This document shows, piece after piece, positions 22,701 to 34,912 of a DNA stretch of 64,000 nt. The stretch lies in NCBI GenBank assembly GCA_008477525.1, contig SPDT01000005.1, positions 3,844,001-3,908,000 of the forward strand, given 5' to 3'. The notes under the pieces are model-generated. The model saw nothing but the letters and a program-made list of their open reading frames with translations. It was not told the origin of the DNA and did not search any database. This DNA is from Hypomyces perniciosus. Its lineage: Eukaryota; Ascomycota; Sordariomycetes; Hypocreales; Hypocreaceae. The translations under genes were made by a program, and so were the position numbers. Each line of letters begins with the position of its first letter. Within the stretch, counting starts at the first letter, position 1.

Positions 22701-25700
22701 CCCCTTTAGCGATATAAAGGTTATTAAATGCAGCGATAATATTAAGTTTTATATATACTTTTACTTAGTTTAAGGCATTAAGGGTTTCCTGGATTAATAG
22801 TAATAGGTATTGATTTTTAATAGTAATATTATTTAATTTTCAGTAATTTTAATAGATATAAATACTGCCTTTTAATTTTGCGGCTAAAAGGAGGGGAGCA
22901 ATGCATTATACTTGCGATTTGTAGATAAATCTTTTTATTAAGTTATTATTTAACTATTTTCTTATTACCTATAGTTTATTAAGTAAAAATAGCCTATTCT
23001 TTTAGTATAGCAGGTCTTTTCCTAGTAATATTTTAATTTTATAGTCCTAGGCCTATTATAAAGGAAGCTTATTTGCTGTCTTTAATAGGAAGGCATTATA
23101 TAAGTTATATAGTTAAGATAGCAGTTTTTTTAGGATATCCGGCTTATTAAACTTAGGTTTCCCTACTATAAATTTCTTAATATTAGCGGCTATAATCTTT
23201 CTTAGTTATACTAGGGAATAGTATTTATCAATAAAGTTATATTTTTTTTTAAATAATATTATTTTTACTTTAATATAGTCTCCTTATCCTATAAGTATTT
23301 ATCGGAAAAACTTATCTAAAAGCTTTAGTAAAGTAATAGGTATTAGTTCTTTAGTTATAATAGCTTAGTTAATCTTTTCTTAGGTTACTTTTATTGCGCG
23401 GATATATAATTATTAATAGAAAGTAATAAAGTTTATAGCTGCTATTATCTATATATCCGCTATATCTAAGTGTATTTCCTAATTTTAAATTTTAGTTTAG
23501 TTTTGTGGAAGTAGTATATTAAAAAGTAGTAGTAATAGCTTTAATAAAGGTTTCCTTTTTTATTGTTAACTGCAGATTATAAAGGCAGGCAGTAGCCTTA
23601 TATATACTTAATTTAAGATTATTTATGCCTATATTTCTTTATTGTTAATTCCACTATACTTGCAGGTTATATAGTAATCTTGGTTTAGCGTTAAGGTTTA
23701 TAGAATATATAGTTTAAAGGCCCCCTCTTTAGTCGGGTTATAGTTTATTTCTTTTAAAGTATTTTTAACTAATAGTTACTAGTATAGTATAGTTTTTTAT
23801 TTAGTTAAGTCGGGCTCTGCTTTATTTAAAGCGTCTTTAACTATTAGTTACTAGTAATATATACTCCTTATATTAACTTTAATGAAGTTATTTTTTATTT
23901 TAACTGCTATTAAAACCTATATAAGGCTGGCTATACTTTTTAAGAGATAGTAGTTATAATAGTAATAGGATTTAAAAGTAATAGTTAACTCTTTTTAATT
24001 AATATTAAAGTTATATTTTCTTAACTATAAGAGGCTAAAGATTATAGGTATATTATTAAGGATATTTATAATAAAGAAAAAGCAGAGTTTTTTATAGGAG
24101 CTAATTATAGTTTATATAATAAAAAGTCTGAAATTTTATTGGCTATACTTTTATTAGTAAGTAAGAGATTTTTAGTAAATAGGAGTTATTAGGTAGTAAT
24201 ATTAAATTGCTTAATAAAAGTGCAGTTAGTAAAAGCTTAAAATATATAGCTGCTATCTATTAAAGCTTTTATATTAATATAGATATTATATGTAAGGAAT
24301 AGTATAGTTTATATTAAAAGGGATTTATTATCTATTAATTTAAGTTTAAAGGGTTTTCGATTAAAAAGATAGCAGTAGATTTATTTTAGGATAATAGTTT
24401 TATTTATAGTTAACCTTTATTTATAATTTTTAGTAGAGGTTAATCTTTTCCTTAGTTTATAAGTTAGGTTTAGGTTCCTAATAGATAGGTTTAGTTAAAT
24501 TAAGGTAAACTATAAGTTAATAAAGCAATACTACTATCATTATCTTTATTAATACTTAAAGAGGGTATATTATTTAAGGCCTAGATTTATAGGTTATTTA
24601 AGCGTTGCAGGTAGTATTAGCGCGCTATTAGAGTTTAGTTATTATACTTTACTAGGCTATTCTGTTATTAGCTTTAAGGTACTATTAGGTTAAGGCGTGG
24701 CTAGTATAGTTAAATTTAATGGTTTTGATTTTATATTTAATATAGATTGCCTTAATATATATTAAACTGCTTTTTTTTATTGCATTTATTAAGGCTATAG
24801 CCTGCTTTTTTATAGTAAAAGTAAAGTCTTTTAGTGATATATTTTTCGCGAAAGCCTTAAAGGTAAGGTAGTAGGGTATATATAGTATTTAATTATATTA
24901 GGTTGCTAGCTAGCGCTAGGGCAGTAGCTTAGTTATTTTACTGGCGTTAATAATATTGCTGTTAATGCTAATACTGCTACTATTAATAGCCTTATTAACG
25001 CTAGCCTATTTAAGCAGCGCGGAAGGCATTATAATAGGCGCCCTTTTAAAGCCTATTATAGATAGTCTAGTAGAGTTAATACTATTTAGTAAAGTTAAAT
25101 TTATTTAGTTTAATTATTTAGGTCTTTATAGTATTAGTAAGCTTTTAAAAGACCTTTGTCTTTAAGGCCTCTACTATCTATTTAGCAGTTTTACTATATT
25201 CGCTGCCTAGTATAAATAACTTTACTATAAAGTTTTAAAAAGGCTTATTTAATATATATAGGTTATTAAAAGACTATAATACTTTTTAGGAAAGGTTAAT
25301 TATTTTATATTATTTATTGAAATTAATGAAAAATACTGTATTAATTTCCTAGTATTATTAGGCGGGGTTATTAGGACTTTTAATAATAGTATTAAAGTTT
25401 CTTTATTACAGTTAATATATATCTTCCTTTAAAAGACCTGCAATATATAAGATTTTTTTTAGTTTAGTTAAGAAAATTAATTAATTGCCTGTAAAAGTAA
25501 TATTAATTTAAGAATACTAGTTAATATATTTTTACTAATATTTAATAATATTTTTTTATTTACTATTAAATTACTTAAAGTCTTTAGTCTAATAGCGGCT
25601 AGGTAGGTTATTATTTTTAAAGCTTAATAGCGAGGCTATATTTAAGGCTTTAACCTAAGCTTTAATTTATACTTTAAAGTTTTAATTTTTAGCTGTTTAC

Positions 25701-26140
25701 TTCAAGATTTCCTATTTAAAGGTTTATTTTTATTTTTTTTATTAAGCTAGGCCTTTTTTAATTACTTGGCTAAAAAGATAGAATTAGTGATAAAGGTTAT
25801 TATCTTTAATAATCGCGTTTCTTAAACGCGTATAGTCGCTATTAACGCTGGATTTTTACAGGGTTTTAAAGAGAAAAGAGAAAGGTATAAGCTTTATAGC
25901 TAGGACTATAGTCTATTAGGCTAGGTTAGGCTATAAGGTAAGGTTTAAGGCATTTATATTTATCTCGCTTATAATTAGTTTCCTATAGATATAGGGTTTA
26001 AGGGATAAAGGCTAGGCTGTAGAGGCATTATTATAGGTTTAGGAATAAAGGGGGATTCTTAAGGAATTTATAATTAGAATTTATAATCAGTTAGGTATAT
26101 GCCTCGCGATAGCGCAGCCGAGTTAAGGGACGGTATAAAC
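19786..26140 (-). pseudogene. Gypsy A gag-pol remnant with chromodomain
   Basis: On the minus strand the reverse transcriptase box reads YFNNILIYL at 22557-22531, the RIP-shifted form of the Y-[FL]-[ND]-D-I-L-I-Y motif. Near the 3' end, at about 20175-20030, a chromodomain is legible despite stops: KFYYFIKWKYYT, then a decayed W-E-P-A-x-x-L region, then NFYKRN. Order is gag to the right, then protease/RT/RNase H/integrase/chromodomain leftwards. No usable frame remains. Gypsy B (36838-63526) matches the part to the right of about 20830 but lacks the chromodomain end. Confidence 0.8.
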
Positions 26141-26312
26141 TATTATAGTATAGAAAGGCAGGTTAGGGTAAATATTGTTATTGTACTGTAGAGAGCGAGA
26201 AAGCCCTGAGGCTCTATGGAAAGCTATAGCTAGGAACGCGTTAAGGCCTGGTTACATAACCAGGGCTCACGTAACAGGGCGTCAATATCGCGTCACAGTC
26301 GGTGCCATAACA
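26141..26312 (-). repeat. Gypsy A 5' LTR
   Basis: 172 bp. The inner end TATTATAGTATAGAAAGG is the fully transitioned form of TGTTATGGCACGGAAAGG, while the outer end retains GGTGCCATAACA. This shows uneven RIP within one LTR. No convincing primer-binding site was recognised at 26100-26140. Confidence 0.88.
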
Positions 26313-28469
26313 AATATATAGCTATTTTAAAAGTAATAGCTTTAAAAAAACAATTAACTAAATCTAATCCTAGGCTTATAAAGAAGAATAATCCTAAGGG
26401 AAAGGATCTCTTTAAACTCTTTAAAACCTTAGGTTAAATAAAGGAAAAGGGGCTTTATATACCTTTATTGCCTAAAGAAATAAAAGGGAATAAGCCTATA
26501 AAGGATACCTTTATAAAGGAAAAGCCTTATATATTTAAAGAATCCTTTATTACTAAAGATTTAAAGGTTATTAAGCCAATTAAATTAAAAAGAGATACTA
26601 TTACTAATCTTAGCTATAAACTACTAAAGCTAGCCCTTTTATAGTATAAAAGACTAGGTTATATTAGCTTAAATCTACTAAAGAAAACTATTAAAATAAC
26701 TACTAGAATTCTTAACTTTAATTTTATTAAAGAGACTAAATTTTATTGCCTAATATATAATAAAGGAAAAGCTATTAAAACGCTTAATTCAAAATTAATT
26801 GCAAATCTACTAGCTTTTTAAATTACCTAAAAAGCTAATACTTTCTTTATAAAGCTAATACTTTATAATAAAGCCTTTTTAATCTTTTAATTATTAATAG
26901 AAAATAAAGATATAGGTAGCTATTTCTTTTAAAAGATTATAATAAACCTACCCTTTTAGCTACTTTAAAAGGCTATATAAATAGCCTTAAAACTTAATAT
27001 AACCAGTATTTTAAGGAATTTTATTATAATAGTAGAAAGGAAATTAATTAGGAACTTTAAATTTAATTCTTTTCTTTAAGAATTATATATTCTTATAGTA
27101 GCCTTTATATTTATAAATAAAATAGTTTAATAGAATACTTTATTAGATTTTTATTAAATAGGCTTTAAGCTATTATTTTAGCAGTTAACCTACTACTATA
27201 TTTCTGGAATTTTATTATTACTATAGTTTTTAGATTAATTAACTATATAACTATTATTAATAGGGACTTTACCCTTTATTAAGAATTATATAAAGACTAA
27301 GACTTTAATAAAGATTATAAGCCTAATCTATAAAGATATAGGATTATTAGTTTTTATTATAAAATATTTATTTTATAAAAATAAAAGGCTAAAGGCTATA
27401 AATTAGCCTTTAAGACTAACACTAAGAGACTATTAGCAGTTTTAGGTATTAATATTTATTTTATTTATATTTTAACTAAATATATAGTCTTTAAATTATT
27501 AACTATAAAGCTATATAAAGATAAAATTCCTAAGCTTTAAATCCTAAAGCCTATTATAGGTTAGGATCATAAGGAATTAAAGGGAGAAATAGAGCTAGAT
27601 TTATTAGATTAAATAATCCCTAGCTGTTAAAATATTAGTCCCTTACTCCTTAACCCTATTTTAAAGGGAGTACCCACTACTATTCCCTTTATTCCTAGTC
27701 TTATTCCTATATTAATTATGCAAGACTCTGCAGTTATAAAGGATCTTATAAATATAGATATATTTTATTTTCGTTATAATAGTATTAAAAAGCTAGCCTT
27801 TCTAGCTACTGCAGTATAAAACCCTAAAACACTTAAGTAAATACTTTATAGTCTTAATAAAATTAAGTGGCTAGGAGCGATTTATAGTTAATTTAATTAG
27901 TTAATTAAATAATATACCTTTACTTTTATTAAGTGTAATAATATTCTTAAAGGCAGGAATCCTATTATTAGTCGATTAGTTTTTAAGACTAAGAAAGACT
28001 AAAATAATAAAATAGTTAAATTAAAGTTAGGCTAGTTGTTAAAGGCTTTTAATAATTAAAAGGAATAGATTTTAATTAAACGTTTGCCTTAATAGCTATT
28101 CCTTTTACTTAGCGGCTCTTTTTAATATTAGCTATTATCTATAACTAGGAAATTAAACAAATCAATTTTATTAATACATTTTTTAACAGGATACTTAAAG
28201 AAACTATCTTCTTTAACTTCCTTAAAAGGTTTAAAGACTATATTAATTAAACTTTTTTTAAAATTAAAATTATTTTTAAAAAGCTAGGTTATACCCTTGA
28301 TTTAAATTAGGTTATTTAACTATAACAAGCTCTTTATAGTTTTAAATAGTCCTTTAAAGAATAATAATAGGCTTTATAAGCCTCAAGAAATAAATTAGGA
28401 TATAATCCTTTAATTTCTAATTCTGCTATTCTTTATAATCTAGATAATAATATTTTTATTATTATTTAT
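26313..28469 (+). pseudogene. Copia A integrase and N-terminal RT remnant
   Basis: Continues Copia A after the Gypsy insertion and aligns with 30660-32816 of Copia B (integrase, then the start of reverse transcriptase). The sequence is interrupted at 28469 within the segment encoding the RT active-site box by insertion of the TRIM/Copia composite. Heavy RIP. Confidence 0.8.
28465..28469. repeat. Target duplication TTTAT, left
   Basis: TTTAT precedes the 80-bp LTR and is repeated at 34993-34997. Removing the insert and one copy restores the Copia A reading (TTATATAGATAACTG) seen intact in Copia B near 32817. Confidence 0.92.
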
Positions 28470-28549
28470 TGTTGAAATACAGCCAATAAGTTGCAAAATA
28501 TGCCTTGCTTTTAGCGAAGGCGTCTTTACTTTTACAGTTTGGTTTAATA
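28470..28549 (+). repeat. TRIM 5' LTR (80 bp)
   Basis: TGTTGAAATACAG...GGTTTAATA. It differs from the right copy at two transitions only. Its small size and the lack of matching gag-pol indicate a terminal-repeat retrotransposon in miniature that depends on another element's proteins. Confidence 0.9.
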
Positions 28550-28560
28550 GGTTATGAGCC
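28550..28560 (+). other. Primer-binding site (initiator tRNA anticodon arm)
   Basis: GGTTATGAGCC abuts the LTR without a gap and is complementary to the anticodon arm of initiator tRNA-Met. The same site follows the Copia LTR at 34562. Confidence 0.82.
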
Positions 28561-28606
28561 TGGGAGAGTTTTCCTTGGGTCTCTATTAGTGGACTTTTCT
28601 AGTGGT

Positions 28607-28738
28607 TATAGCACTTCCCTTAGCGCTACTACAGCACTTATAGCGGGTTTTTATTGTGCTTATCCTAGCATTTATAGCACTTCCCCTAGCGCTACTACAG
28701 CACTTATAGCAGGTTTTTATAGTGCTTATTTTAGTGCT
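28607..28738 (+). repeat. 66-bp tandem duplication in Copia B leader
   Basis: Two copies (28607-28672 and 28673-28738) of a unit beginning TATAGCACTTCCC, differing at a few positions. Copia A has a single unit at the matching place (around 17500), so this is a duplication private to Copia B or its lineage. Confidence 0.88.
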
Positions 28739-28899
28739 TATATCAGCACTTTTAGGATTTTTTTTGGCTATTTGAAGCTATTCCTAGGCTTCTACTGTAA
28801 ATACTGTTACAGTTATAGTAATACTACTTATATTACTATTTTTATATACTATATAGTATATTCCCTATTTCGATAGGATATAGGTTTGACGTTAGCAGT

Positions 28900-31800
28900 A
28901 TGAGTCGACCTATTAGGGCTCCTAGTAGCCCTATTTCCTCAATTAAGGATAATAGCTCTCCCCAGCAGTAAAGGGATCTATTTATTTAAGTGCAGAATAT
29001 AAAATAAGAGCTTCAGGCACAGAGGGCTCTTACTAAGACAGTCAAGGCACAGCTAGAGGGTTAGAATAATACTATAACTCAGTTATCTAATACTCTAGCT
29101 AGCCTAGCTGCTGCTATATCAGGGCTTCAACAACGGACTACTAGTCTAATACAAGTTGATCCTATAGCCCCTATTTCAGTGCCGATATAAGCTCCTACTC
29201 CTATTCCTATACCGATCCAGGTTCCATTTATATCTATTCCTTAACCCCAGAATACTATTTCTACTCTAAATAGTAGTTTTATTAAAGAGGCATTAAAAAA
29301 AGTCTATAGCTTTCCAGAAAGCTATAAGCTAGTGGGTCCTGATAATTTTAATTAGTGGAAACAGTCCTTAAGTATTATATTAAAGGCTATGGATTACTAT
29401 GCTTTTATAGAAAATCCTATAGTTGCTGATTCCCTATCTGACTTAGAACAGGCCCTGTTACTTATACTAATTAGGGATAGTTTAACAGCTATTCCTGCTG
29501 CATCTATTGCTTGGATTCAAAGCCTAAAAGAAGCATTTTTAGCATTAAAGAGACAATATAGTTATTCTAATACTCTGCAAAGAGATTCCCTTTATAGGGA
29601 ATTTCACTTATTAAATTACAGTAATTATAAAGGATCTTTAGCTGAATTCAATGCTACTTTTAACGGCTTATTAGCTAAGCTAGCTATTTCAAATGTCAAT
29701 ATTAATATACAAGACCAAGTAAATCAATATTTAAATTCCCTAGAAAAGACTTTTCCTCAATGGGCTAAGAGAATTAGAGGAACCATTAGATCTAGCAGAG
29801 CTATTGGGCAATCTACTAAAGGTTTTAACATTTAGTTCTTTATGGCAGATATATTAGAAGAGACTAGGAATCCATCTTCTACTGCATATAAGGTCAATTA
29901 GGCCTCGGGCCCTTTTAAGTCCCCCAATTAAAAGCCAGCTTCCAACTCCAATAGGAGGAAAGGAAATCAGAAGAATCAGAAGAACCAGAAGCAAACTACA
30001 GAGGATACTGCTTTTGCTAGTATATATTATCTAGCTACTGGGGAGCATAGCTTAAAAGAGCTATTAGAAGAGTTTTTTACTGAATCTATCAGCAGTTCAG
30101 ATAGTAATCGAGATTTTCTATATGCCTTAAACGCTAAAAAAGGAAAAAAGTCTTTTAATCCTTCTAAGCCTTCTAAATCTTCTAAAAAACCTAAACCCCC
30201 TAGACTTTCTATTCAAGATAGTCTATTATATAATACTGGATCTGTAGTTTATATAGTTAATTCTAGGAAATGGTTTACAGACTATAGACTTAATAACGGG
30301 AACCTAGGTGTTGTCTATCCTGGCGGGGGCCCTGTTACCCTTAAGGGAATAGGTATAGCCACTTTTAATATCCTTAATAAAGATAATAACTATAAAAAGA
30401 TAAAATTGCTAAATACCCTTTATTACCTATAGCTAGATGTAAACCTTATGAGTGGTTTAAGGCATTACTAAGCTGGAGGATATATACAGCATAACACTCT
30501 TTTTATAAAAACTATACAGCCAATAGGGCTGCTAAATCCCTTAAAACATGGTTTTTTCCTTACAATTAAAGGATATACCATACCACACAGCCATATAAAT
30601 AGCTATAGAGCTTATAGCTCTATACAGGTTTAAATTCCTGCTATTAGCGAGGAAAAGGCTTAGGAATATATCGCTATTCCAGAAGCAACAGCTTCGAAAA
30701 AACAACTAACTAGATCTAGTCCCAGGCTTATAAAGAAGAATAATCCTAAGGGAAAGGATCTCTCTGAACTCCCTGAAACCCCAGGCCAAGTGGAGGATTA
30801 AGGGCCCTGTATGCCCTTATTGCCTGAGGAAATAGGGGGGAATAAGCTTATAGAGGATACCCTTATAGAGGAAAGGCCCCGTGTACTTAGGGAATCCTCT
30901 ATTACTGAAGATCTAGAGGTTGTTGAGCTAATTGAACTAGAGGGAGATGCTATTACTAATAGTACTAGCTACAAGCTACTAAAGCTAGCCCTCTTATAGT
31001 ATAAAAGACTAGGTTATATTAGCTTAAGTCTATTAAAAAAGACTGCTAAAATAATTACTGGAATTCTTAACTTTAATTCTATTAAAGAGACTGAATTCCA
31101 TTGCCTAGCGTGTAATAAGGGAAAAGCTATTAGGAGACTTAATTTAAAGCCAATTCCTGATCCACTAGCCTCTCTAGATCGTCTAGAAGCTGATACTTTC
31201 TCTATAAAGCCAGTGCCTTATAATAAGGCCCCTATTGGTCTTCTAATTATCAATAGAAAATCAAGATATAGGTGGCTATTCCTCTTAAGAGATTGTAGTG
31301 GACCTACCCTTCTAGCTACTATACAAGGCTTTATAAATAGCCTGAAAACGCAGTATAACCGGTATCCTAAGGAATTTCATTATAATAGTGGAAAGGAAAT
31401 TAATTAGGAACTTCAGACCTGGTTCTTTTCTTTAGGAATTATATATTCCTATAGCAGCCATTACATTCACAAACAGAATGGTCTAATAGAACGCTCTATT
31501 AGAGTTCTATTAAATAGGCTTCGGGCTACTATTATAGCGGCTAACTTACTGCTATATCTCTAGAATTTTATTATTACTGCAGTTCTTGAATTAGTTAACT
31601 ATACAGCTATTACTAATAGGGACTCCACCCTTTATTAAGAATTATATAAAGACCTAGACCTTAATAAGGACTATAAACCTAATCTGCGAAGATATAGGAT
31701 TATTGGCTCTTATTGTAAGGTATTCGTTCCGCAAGAACAAAGGGTCAAGGGCTATAAATTAGCCCCTAGGACTAAAACTGGGAGACTACTAGCAGTTTTA

Positions 31801-33798
31801 GGTAGTAATACCTATCTTATCTATATTCTAACTAGATATACAGTCTTTAAATCGTTAACTATAAAGCTGTATAAAGATAAGATTCCTGAGCTTTAAATCC
31901 TAGAACCCACTATAGGTTAAGATAATAAGGAATTAGAGGGAGAAATAGAGCTAGATTCTATAGATTAAATGATTCCTAGCTCTCAGGATATTAATCCCTT
32001 ACTCCCTAACCCTATTCCAGAGGGAGTACCTACTATTATTCCCTTTACCTATATTCCTATACCAGTTATATAAGACTTTGCAGTTATAGAGGATCCTATG
32101 GATATAGATATATCCCATTTTCTCTATAATAGCGTTAGAAAGCTAGCTTTTCTAGCCACTGCAGTACAAGACCCTTAAACGCTTAAGCAAGTACTTTATA
32201 GTCCTAATAAAACTAAATGGCTAGGAGCGATTTATAGCGAATTTGACCAGCTAGTTAAATAATATACCTTTACTTTTATTAAGAGTAATAGTATTCTTAG
32301 AGGCAGGAATCCTATTACTAGTCGATTAGTCTTAAAGACTAAGAAAGACTAGAATAATAGAATAGTTAAATTTAAAGCTAGGCTAGTTGCTAGGGGCTTC
32401 CAACAACTAGAAGGAATAGATTTCAACCAAATGTTTGCCTTAATAGCTGTTCCTTTTACTTGGCGGCTCCTTTTAGCTTTAGCTACTATTTATAACTAGG
32501 AAATCGAATAAATCGACTTTATTAGTGTATTCTTTAATAGGATACTTAAGGAAACTATATTCTTTAACTTCCCTGAAGGGTTTAAAGACTATACTAGTTA
32601 AGCTTCCCTAGGATTAAATTTATTTTTAGGAAGCTAGGTTATAACCTTGATATAGATTAGGTTATTCAGTTACAGAAAGCTCTTTATAGTCTTAAACAGT
32701 CCCCTAGAGAATGGCAACAGGCCTTACAAGCCCTAGGAAATAAACTAGGATATAATCCTTTAATTTCTGAATCTGCTATTCTCTATAATCCTAATAACAG
32801 TATTTTTATTGTTACTTATATAGATAACTGTCTTCTTATTGGACTAGATAAAAAAGCTATAGCCTAGTTAAAGCTAGCTTTTAATAAGGTCTATGCTATA
32901 GAAGATAGAGGCCTGGCCTCTTTCTTTTTAGGGGTTTAGATAGTCAGGGATAGAAAAAGAGGCCTTTTTTGGCTTTCCCAGAAACAGTATATTACTAAAG
33001 CTACAGAGTTTTTTAACCTTCAGGACTCAAAGCCTATTTAATTACCCCTGCAGCCCTTTCTCTTAACTAATAAAACCATAACCAGACTAGATAAAGCTAA
33101 TACTAAGCTTTTCCAAGCTATTCCAAGCTATAGTTGGTACTATTATTTACTTAACAATATATACTCGAGTAGATATTAGCTTTTTAGTCTAGTGGCTAGC
33201 AAGACAATTCTAAGGCCCCTATAAAGAGTATCTAAATGCAGCCCGCAACCTATTACAGTATCTGAATAGTACCCAGGATCTAGCTATTTAATATACTAGA
33301 AAATCTAGTCCTATACTTATTGGTTATTGCGATAGTGATTTTACTAGGGATAAAGAATTAAGTAAATCGACTTATAGCTATATTATTATAGTTGCTAATA
33401 GGCTAATTAGCTGGAAATCGAAAAGTGGCTTAACTATCTGTCTTTCTACGCTAGAAGCAGAGTTTATAGCTCTTATAGAAGCTACCAGGGAGATTCAGTG
33501 GCTTATTGGCCTATATAAAGAGGTAAATCGACCAATCAGACAGCCAATCTTTCTACTTAACGACAACGAAAATGCTATTTTTACCTCGAATAACCCTACC
33601 CTTCATAATCAAACAAAATATACTCTATTACAGTTTAATTATATTAGGGAACAGGTTAAAAATAGCGTTCTTACAGTCAGCTATCTGGAAACCAGTAAAA
33701 TGGTTGCTGACAGGCTTACTAAGCCTCTTCCAGGTCCGAAATTAAAGAGCTTTATAAATCTCTTTAATCTCAAGCTTTTACCTAAGGTCTATACCTAA
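28900..33798 (+). pseudogene. Copia B gag-pol polyprotein, mildly decayed
   Basis: A single ancestral frame of 1,632 codons runs from ATG 28900 to TAA 33796-33798. Domains in order: gag (clear open stretch 29389-29835); a basic N/Q/K-rich segment; protease, with LLYNTGS near 30229 in place of D-T-G; GAG-pre-integrase (YKRLGYISL, near 31003); integrase core (31213-31407, with HYNSGKE); reverse transcriptase (KARLVARGFQQLEGIDF near 32375, active-site box YIDN at 32817-32828); RNase H. Besides RIP-type stops, two indels cancel out: a one-base deletion near 32611 and a 10-bp duplication at 33111-33130 (TTCCAAGCTA twice). The element is dead but has the best-preserved coding text of any retroelement here. 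Confidence 0.88.
33292..33798 (+). pseudogene. Copia B RNase H, still open
   Basis: 168 codons without a stop at the C-terminus of pol. The RNase H hallmarks are present: YCDSDF (first catalytic Asp), SWKSK, TLEAEFIAL (catalytic Glu) and EIQWL, then VADRLTKPLP near the end. It has no initiation codon of its own; it is simply the longest stretch that escaped stops. Confidence 0.85.
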
Positions 33799-33981
33799 GG
33801 TTCTTACCTTTTTCTTTCTTATAGTTACTAGCTATTTTTAGTTATTAGCTATCCTGGTTATTCCTGTTATTTTTAGTTATATTTAGCTATCCTTTTTATT
33901 GTTATGTCCTAGTTACTTTCCTATATCTAAATCCTATATCTACTTTAAAGTTATATAGGATAGTATTTATTCTAGAGGGAG

Positions 33982-34561
33982 TGTTAAAAAGGAGGGCTAA
34001 ACAGCAAGGATTTCTGTGTAATTGGGTAACCTTCCTATTCTGGCTAGACCTGGAATTAGGCCCGACGCTAGGACCGAGTTCCGGAGGAACTTCGGTGTAA
34101 GTTAGGAAATTTCTGTTACCTTTAACGATAACAATTGAGCTAGGACCAGCTACCCTGCCTACCCTAGACTCAATACAATGGCCATAATGGCTATTGTGAA
34201 AAATCTGACTAAAATGGTTTCCTGTTTGTATGGCCGTAAGTCGATTTGACCGATTTTATATACAAATGAATTTTGCGGAAAATAGGAATGCGGCCATAAA
34301 CCTAATTCTGCCACCGCATACCTATTGTTAGGTCGGAGGACTATTGTAGAAGACAAAGCTATTGTTTATACAATCACTTCTACACCAGCCGCACATCACT
34401 AGATATTCTATAGCTTTCTAGCTATTAGTTCAGTTACAATTCAATTGTTCATCCATTGTTAACCCAACTAGACTTTCAGTCGTTTCCTTATTGCTGCGTT
34501 GGGTGCACCTTCCTAGAAGCTGCACTTAAATGAGGTTTAGTATAACCTTGTTATTTTAACA
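33982..34561 (+). repeat. Copia B LTR (single, internal to the composite)
   Basis: 580 bp, TGTTAAAAAGG...TTATTTTAACA, preceded by the polypurine tract AGAGGGAG (33974-33981). It is the least mutated LTR of family A in the window and a good reference for it. The 5' partner LTR expected before gag is absent; the 80-bp TRIM LTR stands there instead. Confidence 0.92.
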
Positions 34562-34912
34562 GGTTATGAGTCCCTGCCGCTTCTACTGCGCTTAGGTTCG
34601 AATCCTAGAAAATCCTAGATTTTTTTAAGCTAGGAAATCGGCAATAAGCCTAAAGAGCAATAAGCCTGAAGTTAAACCGACTTAACCCCAGGAAGGGCTT
34701 GGGAACCCTTTAGATAAATCGGCATTATTAATAAGACTGAGGTTAAAAGTCTACTTATAGTTTAACTGAACTTTAACCTATAATTCTATAGGGACTACGC
34801 AACTTAAATAAATTATATAGTAGTATAGTTTTAATTGCTACTTAATTGGGTATAAGTTTTAATCCAGCTTACATTTTTAATTCTTAATAATTGAAGTTTA
34901 TTTGAGGGGGAA
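34562..34912 (+). mobile_element. TRIM internal region with tRNA T-arm-like motif
   Basis: 351 bp beginning with a primer-binding site (GGTTATGAG) and ending with a polypurine tract GAGGGGGAA (34904-34912) before the right LTR. No coding frame. Near the start, GGTTCGAATCC lies in a 5-bp stem (TTAGG/CCTAG), the form of a tRNA T-arm and Pol III B-box, followed within 20 bases by a T7 run. This could be part of tRNA-derived ancestry or an accident. Confidence 0.7.

Larger units (their letters stand above)
19598..26312 (-). mobile_element. Gypsy chromovirus A, complete but RIP-decayed
   Basis: 6.7-kb LTR retrotransposon in minus orientation nested in Copia A. LTRs lie at 19598-19770 (3') and 26141-26312 (5'), and the polypurine tract abuts the left LTR. 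The Copia A sequence reads continuously across it (GAATAT | TATAGC-type junction). Reverse-strand translation shows a Gypsy reverse transcriptase box and a C-terminal chromodomain. Chromodomain elements (chromoviruses) target heterochromatin, consistent with its position in a repeat block. Frames are broken throughout by RIP-type stops. Confidence 0.9.

Noticed and set aside
28505..28876. 123-codon plus-strand ORF starting in the TRIM LTR
   Set aside because: It spans LTR, primer site and leader. Its apparent peptide repeat is the 66-bp DNA duplication, and the initiation of gag is at 28900.
34159..34356. 65-codon minus-strand ORF
   Set aside because: It lies wholly inside the Copia B LTR, antisense, and is stop-ridden in the other LTR copies.
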